Shown here: positions 12,892 to 20,139 of the stretch, piece after piece | Layout: the number at the start of each line of letters is the position of its first letter | How positions within the stretch are numbered: position 1 is the stretch's first letter | IMG/VR virus record: IMGVR_UViG_3300017991_000037 | Location: 1 to 37,089 of that record | DNA: 37,089 bases | Strand: one strand, 5' to 3' | Source: a virus | Notes under the pieces: generated by a model | What the model was told of the DNA's origin: nothing | What the model saw: the letters and a program-made list of their open reading frames with translations, nothing else | The model's database searches: none | Made by a program: the position numbers and the translations under genes

Positions 12892-14255
12892 AGCGACTCC
12901 TTGAACGAGTGCATGAACGTCCAGCGCTTGGCTTTTTGGTTTACGAGACGAGTATTAAGTTGATTGTCGGTATTGATTACGAACGGGAAATAATATATCG
13001 AGCGCAGTATATCTCCTACTCGGTACGAATAGTTAATATTGCCATTGAAAGTTACGGTAGTACCAGAAACGCTGGCGATCTGAACGAAGTCGGCTCTCAC
13101 GTTATCTGTTCTTTTCAGAATACACCACGCTCCGGCCTGTAACCCAGCCGCGTCAACTACCGTAACGCCGGTTGCGTAGGCAGTAGCCGCCGCTGAAAGT
13201 CTGCCGTCGTACATCTGGTTGCTGTCTATTGCTACACTGTAAACCTTGCTCTGTTGGGCGTAAGACCACCAAGTTAAAAGAGATTGCATTTGCTCATCGG
13301 TTATATGCTCCCATGCCACTCGGCACGTCTCGCGTGCGTGAAAGAAAATGCCTTCGTTCTTCCCGCTATTCGATTCTTTATTTTCGAGTTTTACAATTCT
13401 TATCGGCTCCGGCGCAGTAACCTTCCGGCTGAAATCTACCTCGTAGAGAATATAATCATCTCCGGCCCATGCCTTTAACAACGGAGATCGGAAACGAGGA
13501 TTCGTTCCGTCCGTCCTCGTAATTTTAAAATAAGAGCTTAAAGGAAAATCTTCAGCCTCAACCGAAAAGCTTGCGCTGTCTACCGTAACCGTAACCGTCG
13601 ATCCGATCTGCGTATCGTCCTCTTTGTAGAAGCTCACCTTCTGACCGGGCGACAATCCCTTGACTTCAATGTCTTTGCTATCGGCAAGCTGGATATAATC
13701 GAAATATCCGAAGTGAGTCCCAGCGTATACCGTACAACCTACTTCTACTCGGTCGAATACATCCGTCGCGGCTCCGGCCGCCGTGTGTTCGGTAGAGGTA
13801 TCTACTATCAGGACAACCGCCGTGCCGCTTTTCATTATTGCAAACCTATGCCATGCGGTTGTTCTGGCTATGCTCGTGGCCGTTATAACTCCAGCAACAT
13901 TCTTGCAATAGTGAGTTGTCGAGACGCTGTTATCTACTCCCAGCCCGTAGAAGTTAGCCGTACCCTTTACGCGACAACGCAGGAACGGCTTGATTCCTCC
14001 CGTCGTCTCGGAGCTATCGTCATAAAAGTACCCCACGCAAAGCTCGAATTCTTTAGCGTTATAGATATGCGGGAAGGTGCTATCGAGAATCAAAGACTTT
14101 AACCCCTCCTCGGCGGCATTAGAAGATGATACCGGAGTGCCGTTGATGATCTGCCATGACTGGTCGGTCTGCCAGTTGAGGCCCTCGAAGCTCTCGAACA
14201 TGACGCGACCATCAACCGAAGGTAGAAGTGCTTGTATTAAACTTGTTGCTCTCAT
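12888..14255 (-). CDS. Distal tail-type protein with carbohydrate-binding-like region (455 aa)
   Basis: ATG 14255 overlaps the tape measure TGA. Residues about 17-185 look like a LamG/concanavalin-type jelly roll (MFESFEGLNWQTD, FELCVGYFYDDSSETTGGI, TTAWHRFAIMKSGTAVVLIV, FGYFDYIQLADSKD). After it come a short Ig-like strand region (VSFYKEDDTQIGSTVTVTVD) and a C-terminal part with MQSLLTWWSYAQQSKVY and a beta module (GVTVVDAAGLQAGAWCIL). A glycan-binding tail component that contacts the host surface is a reasonable reading; the domain call is from pattern only. Confidence 0.6.
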   Translation of the reverse strand: MRATSLIQALLPSVDGRVMFESFEGLNWQTDQSWQIINGTPVSSSNAAEEGLKSLILDSTFPHIYNAKEFELCVGYFYDDSSETTGGIKPFLRCRVKGTANFYGLGVDNSVSTTHYCKNVAGVITATSIARTTAWHRFAIMKSGTAVVLIVDTSTEHTAAGAATDVFDRVEVGCTVYAGTHFGYFDYIQLADSKDIEVKGLSPGQKVSFYKEDDTQIGSTVTVTVDSASFSVEAEDFPLSSYFKITRTDGTNPRFRSPLLKAWAGDDYILYEVDFSRKVTAPEPIRIVKLENKESNSGKNEGIFFHARETCRVAWEHITDEQMQSLLTWWSYAQQSKVYSVAIDSNQMYDGRLSAAATAYATGVTVVDAAGLQAGAWCILKRTDNVRADFVQIASVSGTTVTFNGNINYSYRVGDILRSIYYFPFVINTDNQLNTRLVNQKAKRWTFMHSFKESL

Positions 14256-16012
14256 TCTCCCTGTACCTGCGACGCCACCAACCTCACGTCGTTATTTTCA
14301 ACAACCGATGAAATCTTCTCGGCCATCCTATTTGCAAACTCCTGCTCGCCGTAATAGTCGCCCATAACTACGACCTTGACGCTTTGCTTCTCCTCGGCCG
14401 CTTCCGCCGGAGCCGCCGCCGCAGGTGTTCCCGCAACGGTAGGCGTCGCCGCTCCACCGGCCGGAGCCGCTCCAGTTGCTCCTATCTTTGCCTTTGCCGC
14501 TTCCGCTATAGCTCCGATTGCTGCGCTTTGGGCCACGCCCCAAGCTATAACCTTCGATCCTGTGAATAATCCGACTACTCCCTTCTTCGCCACTTCCTCG
14601 GATGCTCCTTGTATGGCATTAGCCATCACTGCCGCCTGTGCGCGTTGAGCAATTATATCTATGACTTGAATGCTTGTTTTTTTCCACGCGTCTGCTTCTC
14701 CGGCGGCGGCTTTTCCAGCGGCGGCTCCGATTAAGTTTCCCATTTGGAAATACACTTCAAATCTCTTTTTTGCAACTTGTTCAGTGAGTTTTATCTGTTC
14801 AGCCGTCAACGCCTTGTCGGATTCGATTTGCATAGCGGTTATCTGCTCCGCGCTCATCTTCTCGGCCGTCATTTGGTCTGCTATCTGCTTACGCCTTATT
14901 TCCTTCTCTGCGTCAAGCGCAACGAGCAGATATTCAAGGCGTTTAGATTCACTCATTTGTTGCTCTGCCAAAAGCTCCGCGTTCATCTTGCGAAATACGG
15001 CGGTTAATTCTTTGGACGTTCTATCCACTTCCGCTATCCTCTCCGGAAGCTCTTTTTGTACTTCTTCTTTGCCTGATAGCACGTTCCAAAACTCTTTTGC
15101 GGCCGTTGCGTTTTCGTCCATCAACGCCGCCAACGAAGCGTGGCCTTCTCTATACGCCTCTTTTACTCCAGCCCAGTTTCCGGTAATCGCCGACATAATA
15201 ACACGATTAGAGCTTATCGCGGCCTGTGCCATAGTCGCCCATCCTGTAGCCCAAAGCTCCACGAGTGCTGTAATAGCCTGACCTACTTTTTTCAGAACGT
15301 TCATTATCATCAATACGCCGGGTATAAGTTTTGCTCCGATGTCGGCTTTCCAGTCCGAAAGCTCCTCGCGGAACGTCTCGAATTTTTTAGCCGTGGTATC
15401 CTCCTCGGCGGCCAGGTCTCCAAACCTTTCCTTGAAAGTCTTGAGGACATAGGCGACATCCCTCGACTTCTCTCCTGCTATACCTATCCTCTCGGCGAGC
15501 GTCTTTGTAAACTCCGTTACGCCGAGAGTAGCTCGTCCTACCTGTTCGGCGGCGGTTGAATAGCTTATCCCCTGCGCCCGTGCAAGGCCCAACGTCGCGG
15601 ATAGATACTCCTGGGCCTTCCCGACGTCGTTGGTGCTATCTATCAGACGTGATAGAGCGTCATTTACTTCGGGATAACCCACACCAGTCATATCAGACAT
15701 AACCCGATTGTATTCTATCACCTGATTCTTGACCTTCTCCCAAGCCAGGCCGGTATTTTCTACTCTCTGCCCGAGAAGGAATTCTGACCGCTCCAGCTTT
15801 ACGGCCTCATCAACGAGGCTCTTATAAAACGTAACTATGCCAAGCCCAACGAGCGCGGAATAAATTCCTTGCAACTTCTGAGTCTGATCTTTCCACGCCG
15901 CCGTTGATTTTGCGTTGTCTTTGGCTCCTTTGTCTAAATCGCGCACCTGCTTCGCGGCGTCTTTGAAGCCCTTTTCGTCGAGCTCGCTTGCAATTTTAAA
16001 GTATAATGACAT
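14252..16012 (-). CDS. Tail tape measure protein (586 aa)
   Basis: A long, mostly alpha-helical protein directly after the frameshifted chaperone, the standard tape measure position. The N-terminus (MSLYFKIASELDEKGFKDAA) and the hydrophobic middle (LIPGVLMIMNVLKKVGQAIT, then LVELWATGWATMAQA) are typical, as is the Ala/Pro-rich linker near the end (GATGAAPAGGAATPTVAGTP). At 586 residues it is short, which by the usual tape-measure scaling would mean a tail of roughly 90 nm. Starts at ATG 16012 beside the stop of the frameshift product. Confidence 0.85.
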   Translation of the reverse strand: MSLYFKIASELDEKGFKDAAKQVRDLDKGAKDNAKSTAAWKDQTQKLQGIYSALVGLGIVTFYKSLVDEAVKLERSEFLLGQRVENTGLAWEKVKNQVIEYNRVMSDMTGVGYPEVNDALSRLIDSTNDVGKAQEYLSATLGLARAQGISYSTAAEQVGRATLGVTEFTKTLAERIGIAGEKSRDVAYVLKTFKERFGDLAAEEDTTAKKFETFREELSDWKADIGAKLIPGVLMIMNVLKKVGQAITALVELWATGWATMAQAAISSNRVIMSAITGNWAGVKEAYREGHASLAALMDENATAAKEFWNVLSGKEEVQKELPERIAEVDRTSKELTAVFRKMNAELLAEQQMSESKRLEYLLVALDAEKEIRRKQIADQMTAEKMSAEQITAMQIESDKALTAEQIKLTEQVAKKRFEVYFQMGNLIGAAAGKAAAGEADAWKKTSIQVIDIIAQRAQAAVMANAIQGASEEVAKKGVVGLFTGSKVIAWGVAQSAAIGAIAEAAKAKIGATGAAPAGGAATPTVAGTPAAAAPAEAAEEKQSVKVVVMGDYYGEQEFANRMAEKISSVVENNDVRLVASQVQGE

Positions 16013-16013
16013 A

Positions 16014-16801
16014 TCAAGTCCCGTCGCTTTGTAAACTTATCGTCTCGCCTTCATCGCCCTTGTTTAACTTCTCTTGCTGGTCATTCCATACCATCACAAC
16101 CGCTCGCCATAGTTCATATGGTATATCCCACACATTCGAGCTTCGCGCTATTGATAATCCATTCTTTGCGCCGACGACCGCGAAGCCGCCGAGTAGACTT
16201 AATTGGCTATCATCGTCGGAGCAAGCGATTTTTTTAACTCGTCATCCGATAACTGGAATTCCTTAAGGTGTGTTGACAATATCTCTAACTGCAACGAGGC
16301 ATTCAAAGATATGACTTCTTGCGGCGTAAAAAACCTTACCAGCTTACCGTTCTCTTTTTTCTTCACTACGCATTCAACATATTTTGCCTGCAACGCCTGA
16401 TTACAAATAATGTTGAGCGTATCCTCAAAGTCTTTTTCGCCTTGTTCCGTCAAATTATCAGGCTTGCTTCTCGAAATAGAAAGGCGGCGCAAAAGGTAGG
16501 CATGTTGAACCTCGAAATACTCGTCCACCGATAACGGAGTTAGCAACGCCTCGATCTTAACATCAGAGAGGCGGCTGATCTTTTCGCGCACTTCTTCCAT
16601 GCGACGCTCGACCAACCGCCTCCCCTTATCGGTTGTGAAGATAGACTTCACTTTTTGCTTATTAGTTTTCGGAGCTTTATTCGCATTCTCTAAACGTCCG
16701 AGCTCCTCCTTCAACGCTTCGATTTCATACTTGAAGCGTTCCAAAATGATAGGGACGCTTTGCCTTGTCAACTTTCCGATTGCGGAAGCTGTCTCTTCCA
16801 T
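16014..16801 (-). CDS. Tail assembly chaperone, -1 frameshift product (262 aa)
   Basis: The zero-frame chaperone reaches TTA AAA AAA TCG at residues 189-192. Slipping -1 on A-AAA-AAA opens 71 further codons that stop at TGA 16014, two bases from the tape measure ATG. The extension (IACSDDDSQLSLLGGFAVVG, then SNVWDIPYELWRAVVMVWND) reads as real protein and has no start codon of its own in a sensible place. Otherwise this space would be an unexplained 180-bp gap. This is the G/GT arrangement conserved in long-tailed phages, where the longer form bridges tape measure and tube subunits during assembly. Confidence 0.85.
16199..16801 (-). CDS. Tail assembly chaperone, short form (200 aa)
   Basis: ATG 16801 follows AAAGGAGGAG. 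The protein is helical and charged (IGKLTRQSVPIILERFKYEI, coiled coil EEVREKISRL, LSVDEYFEVQHAYLLRRL), lying between the tail tube and tape measure genes. The zero frame ends LKKSLAPTMIAN at TAA 16199. It is the gpG-like partner of the frameshift product, made in excess, and both are expected to be absent from the finished virion. Confidence 0.85.
   Translation of the reverse strand: MEETASAIGKLTRQSVPIILERFKYEIEALKEELGRLENANKAPKTNKQKVKSIFTTDKGRRLVERRMEEVREKISRLSDVKIEALLTPLSVDEYFEVQHAYLLRRLSISRSKPDNLTEQGEKDFEDTLNIICNQALQAKYVECVVKKKENGKLVRFFTPQEVISLNASLQLEILSTHLKEFQLSDDELKKSLAPTMIAN
16229..16235 (-). promoter_or_regulatory. Programmed -1 frameshift slippery heptamer A-AAA-AAA
   Basis: Seven A residues in the transcribed strand, in the frame A-AAA-AAA, lie ten codons before the zero-frame stop. 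The -1 frame is open from here to the tape measure start. The position, just before the end of the first chaperone ORF, is where long-tailed phages place this signal. Confidence 0.82.
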
Positions 16802-16819
16802 GATTCTCCTCCTTTGAGG

Positions 16820-17914
16820 TTATGACGGCTGATATAACGTAAACAAGTCGTAATGATCTCCGGCACTCGGAGTAACACGAAGCTCAAACTCCGTGCCTGC
16901 GGCGTTAAAGAAGAAGTCGTCCTGAGTCGCCGGATTATCGGGAGAAGCTATGACCTCTCCGTTTTTCATAATCAGCGCGTAGTCAAGCCCCGTCTGCGGA
17001 ATCTTGAAAGCCGCGATGTCGAGTATAACTTTATCGCTCGAAAACGCTTTGTCATTAGCAACCTGCGGAGCGCCCGTAGTATCGTCATTTGGACAAGCGG
17101 CAGCGGTTATCGAAGGTAACGCAGTGATGTCATACGACGTAGTTGCATCAGTGGCAACGTATCGCGCATCGTTAGACCTATTGGAAACGTAGACGTTATG
17201 ACCTGTTACCGATCCACTTATTGCCGGAAGCGTGACGGTAATCTTCTGGACTGCCGTTCCGGCCGTCAATTCGACCATCGCCTCGTTGGAGCCGTTGCTC
17301 TCTCCTGCCGCCGTAACCTGAGTTATGCGGATGTAATAGGTATCATCAGACAGCGCGCCGCCAGTAGCACCAGCCGCAACGACAGGTTGACTCGGAGGCC
17401 CCAAAGGCCCGGTAGCACTTCTCGCCCTGGTGTATAGGATTCCGAGTCCGGCGAAATAGTAGCCGTTGATGTACTCGAAATCGAGCGTCTGCTTCGCGCC
17501 TTCCTTTACCGTCGAAGTCCACGGATTCCCAACCGGAGTGCAGGTATTCAGGAGATAGCTCGCCTTGATCTTGCCATCCAACCCTTTCAGGTTGGCGAAA
17601 ACAGTAAACGTTTTCATATCGGCGGGATTGACGAATATCTCCTCGACCGTTGGATCGGTGTCCATGACGAGCGCCTGTATCTGCCCCTGGTTGTTGACGG
17701 TATAACTGATCTTGCCGTTTCCGCCGTCGAACGTCGTATATACCAGAGCATCAACGGGGTTGTCAAACTCTGGTATGCGATTCATCGTCAGGACGTTGTT
17801 AAAATCAACGGCGTCTACCATGCCGGGGCGTATGGCCCCGTGGCTCTTCGTCACGCAACGCAGTTGCGCGTTTTTGCCTCTGAAGATCGAAAGTGGTGTT
17901 CGAGTAACTCCCAT
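16820..17914 (-). CDS. Major tail (tube) protein with inserted Ig/Fn3-like domain (364 aa)
   Basis: Located directly upstream of the chaperone, with GGGAGG SD before ATG 17914. The first 165 residues and the last 75 have the strand-rich pattern of tube proteins (AVDFNNVLTMNRIPEF, KISYTVNNQGQIQALVMDTD, then VILDIAAFKIPQTGLDYALI and TEFELRVTPSAGDHYDLF). Between about 170 and 278 lies an Fn3/Ig-like insert (SDDTYYIRITQVTAAGESNG, AVQKITVTLPAISGSVTGHN, VYVSNRSNDARYVA). Such inserts decorate the outer tail surface in other phages and may bind cell-surface sugars weakly. Confidence 0.78.
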   Translation of the reverse strand: MGVTRTPLSIFRGKNAQLRCVTKSHGAIRPGMVDAVDFNNVLTMNRIPEFDNPVDALVYTTFDGGNGKISYTVNNQGQIQALVMDTDPTVEEIFVNPADMKTFTVFANLKGLDGKIKASYLLNTCTPVGNPWTSTVKEGAKQTLDFEYINGYYFAGLGILYTRARSATGPLGPPSQPVVAAGATGGALSDDTYYIRITQVTAAGESNGSNEAMVELTAGTAVQKITVTLPAISGSVTGHNVYVSNRSNDARYVATDATTSYDITALPSITAAACPNDDTTGAPQVANDKAFSSDKVILDIAAFKIPQTGLDYALIMKNGEVIASPDNPATQDDFFFNAAGTEFELRVTPSAGDHYDLFTLYQPS

Positions 17915-17932
17915 TGTAGTTTACCTCCCTTT

Positions 17933-18505
17933 TTAATTCATTTCATACCAATAAAGTTTAACCAACAGTTGGAGCCTATACACTGTCGGCGCTTCAGGTG
18001 TTGGCTGAAACGGATTTTCGATAATATGGTTGTCCTCCTCCGTGGGGACGTAGGCCACTATGCCCGTTTGGACTGCGGCGTTGTCGTAATCGAGAACCTC
18101 TATTGGAGATACTATTACGGCGTCTGTTGCATCGTTGGAATGTCCGGCCTTCTTCAGACCTCGGACTATTCTATCCCTGATCTGATACATCTTCTTCTTA
18201 GCCGAAGCGTCTACGCTCAGATCGTGATAGATAGAGATATCGAGCATGATCTGATTATTCGCGCCTTCCTCTTGCGATCCTGCCTCGAATAGAACCTCTC
18301 CGAAAGCGTTACTTCCCGCATTGAAGAAGTTGTATTCCTGAACATGAACCGATGGGAATATCTGCGTCGTATCCTGGGCCATGAAGACATAGGTGAAATC
18401 AGAAGCCCCGGCACTCGGCACGTTCGTCTCGATCCAATTATTAAACGAAGTCAATAAATTCTGCTTGCCCGTTGGATTCTTATATGTCGTCGGTACTATC
18501 GACAT
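17933..18505 (-). CDS. Tail terminator/completion protein candidate (190 aa)
   Basis: ATG 18505 overlaps the upstream TAA (TAATG). The sequence has a FNNWIETNVPSAGASDFTYV start, a long strand region (QIFPSVHVQEYNFFNAGSNA) and a RIVRGLKKAG helix, then a closing YRLQLLVKLYWYEMN. Size and place, just before the tube protein and after a gp10-like gene, match tail terminator proteins that cap the tube end. Assigned by position and general pattern. Confidence 0.6.
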   Translation of the reverse strand: MSIVPTTYKNPTGKQNLLTSFNNWIETNVPSAGASDFTYVFMAQDTTQIFPSVHVQEYNFFNAGSNAFGEVLFEAGSQEEGANNQIMLDISIYHDLSVDASAKKKMYQIRDRIVRGLKKAGHSNDATDAVIVSPIEVLDYDNAAVQTGIVAYVPTEEDNHIIENPFQPTPEAPTVYRLQLLVKLYWYEMN

Positions 18506-19065
18506 TATAATAACCCTCCGGTCTCGTGGTTTGGATCAATCGTCGGATCGGTCTTTGGCGGTATCCATCCCTGCTTTTCTGCCGCCTCAAAGAACTTCTC
18601 GAAATTCTTGTTATAGCGGCGATCTCCCCATACCTTCGTTTTGGTCAAATACCCGCTTACGGAATTGACTTTATCGGCATAATTTACGTTTGATCCTATT
18701 GTCGTACTCAACGCCTCATCCACATACATGCCTAATTTTTTCCCATCCTCCATAGCCTTCGGATCGAGAGCGACGCCGCCTTTGTCGCCGTATACTAACT
18801 TGTTATCCTGCATATATTTCATGTACCTCGCGGCCTGGCCGTATTTATCGAGGAACGGCAACCATGATCCGCGAAGTCTTCCAGTCTGAACGTTGCAAAC
18901 CCTAATCAGATATGTCAATATTTCGAATACGCTTTTCCGATGGACAAGAAAACACTTCTTTTGAAAATCCTCTCCTGCGTCAATAAAGACCTGGGCTATC
19001 CTCTCAAGCGAAGTATTCTTGAGTTCAATCCCTCTTATTTTCAGATCAGCCGTTAGCGTTATCAT
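18505..19065 (-). CDS. HK97 gp10-like neck/tail completion protein candidate (186 aa)
   Basis: ATG 19065 overlaps the upstream TGA. An N-terminal helical part (NTSLERIAQVFIDAGEDFQK) is followed by VCNVQTGRLRGSWLPFLDKY, a basic strand-turn similar to the TGRLRxS segment of gp10-family proteins. The C-terminal half is helical with NYADKVNSVSGYLTKTKVW and ends PNHETGGLL. The T-G-x-L-x-x-S motif and position between the head closure and tail terminator genes support the call. Confidence 0.62.
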   Translation of the reverse strand: MITLTADLKIRGIELKNTSLERIAQVFIDAGEDFQKKCFLVHRKSVFEILTYLIRVCNVQTGRLRGSWLPFLDKYGQAARYMKYMQDNKLVYGDKGGVALDPKAMEDGKKLGMYVDEALSTTIGSNVNYADKVNSVSGYLTKTKVWGDRRYNKNFEKFFEAAEKQGWIPPKTDPTIDPNHETGGLL

Positions 19066-19490
19066 CCTACCTGCCTCAGTGTTGCTTGATAATATATTTT
19101 TCCTCTCGCATGTACCGCGTCTTCTACTTGACCCTGAACATGATATTCTCTACCTCGATATGAAACTCTATCCGGCTTACGGCCCGATGTTTGTTGATCT
19201 CCGCTATAAGTGGTTCCCGCATATATTGGAATGCGGAACATCGCCTTCAAATCTCCCAATCTTAATATGCCGTTCGATTGTCCTATCTTCCTCGCGGTCA
19301 TCGCCTGAATTATTGCCTTCGTGCGTATCAACCTAAAATCATCAGTTGCGGCAACTCCGGCTTTGGCGTCTCCTCCGCTCACCCCCTCGAAGCGCTTTAT
19401 AATAACTCGCTCCTCGAGCATATCCGAAATTTCCTCAGCTGCTTGCCGAGCAAATTGTCCATCTAATTGCCCTTTTTGACTTCTCTGCAT
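19062..19490 (-). CDS. Head closure/head-tail adaptor candidate (142 aa)
   Basis: ATG 19490 overlaps the upstream TAA. A helical N-terminus (LDGQFARQAAEEISDMLEER) leads into strands (DFRLIRTKAIIQAMTARKIG, GDLKAMFRIPIYAGTTY). It closes with VSYRGREYHVQGQVEDAVHA, then IYYQATLRQVG, the type of ending seen in small head-closure proteins of siphoviruses. The neighbouring order (adaptor, closure, gp10-like, terminator) is the standard neck layout. Confidence 0.58.
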   Translation of the reverse strand: MQRSQKGQLDGQFARQAAEEISDMLEERVIIKRFEGVSGGDAKAGVAATDDFRLIRTKAIIQAMTARKIGQSNGILRLGDLKAMFRIPIYAGTTYSGDQQTSGRKPDRVSYRGREYHVQGQVEDAVHARGKIYYQATLRQVG

Positions 19491-20137
19491 TATCGCCTCG
19501 GAGTAACCGTCTTAACGCCAGAATAATTAGCAACCTGTGTTGAAGGCGCGTTCCTCTGCCCGTGTCTCGTGTAGTAGTCCTCGCGGAGCTTCTCGGCAAT
19601 CTCCATTTTAGCTTTCATCATCTCGCGGAATTTAGTTGCGATAGCGTCTTTGTTGAAAGAGGAATTCCCCGCATTCGCACTATAATACCAACTTGAGAGA
19701 TCGCTCATCTTCTCGGCGGCCATCGCGGCTATGTAGTTATGACACGCACTCGCCAACCCATCCGGTATAGCCGTAACGCTTGTTTGACCTACAAAGTTGG
19801 CCGCATCGCTGGCCCACGCTTCATAGTTCGCGTCGACGATTAAGACGTGATAATACTCCGCGAGAACATACGCTCCCTCGGCCGGAGCCGCTGTAAAAAC
19901 CGCTATGCCTGTCGACTTGCTAACGGTTACCGAAGCGTAAACCGTTCCGTTAATCGTAAACACGGGATCGGCAGGCGCGCCATCTCCAGAATTAACTATA
20001 TTCCTATTGGTCACCCTAAAACGCTTATTCGTTCCGTCTACCTGATCACTAATATCGTCTATGATGTAATTGTCATCTAATCTGTCATTAAATAAATTTC
20101 TCGCGCCAGTAACGAGTCCTGCAAGTGTTATCGCCAT
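19490..20137 (-). CDS. Probable neck/adaptor structural protein (215 aa)
   Basis: Start taken at ATG 20137, with GGAGA seven bases upstream; a TTG at 20164 would extend into the previous gene without an SD. The N-terminal helix (ITLAGLVTGARNLFNDRLDD) precedes a beta domain (NKRFRVTNRNIVNSG, PVFTINGTVYASVTVSKSTG, YVLAEYYHVLIVDANYEAWA). A helical end (LASACHNYIAAMAAEKMSDL, FREMMKAKMEIAEKLREDYY) closes the protein. The helical part resembles head-tail adaptors, giving a fused two-domain protein. It restarts the virion genes after the three exported proteins. Confidence 0.6.
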   Translation of the reverse strand: MAITLAGLVTGARNLFNDRLDDNYIIDDISDQVDGTNKRFRVTNRNIVNSGDGAPADPVFTINGTVYASVTVSKSTGIAVFTAAPAEGAYVLAEYYHVLIVDANYEAWASDAANFVGQTSVTAIPDGLASACHNYIAAMAAEKMSDLSSWYYSANAGNSSFNKDAIATKFREMMKAKMEIAEKLREDYYTRHGQRNAPSTQVANYSGVKTVTPRR

Positions 20138-20139
20138 AA

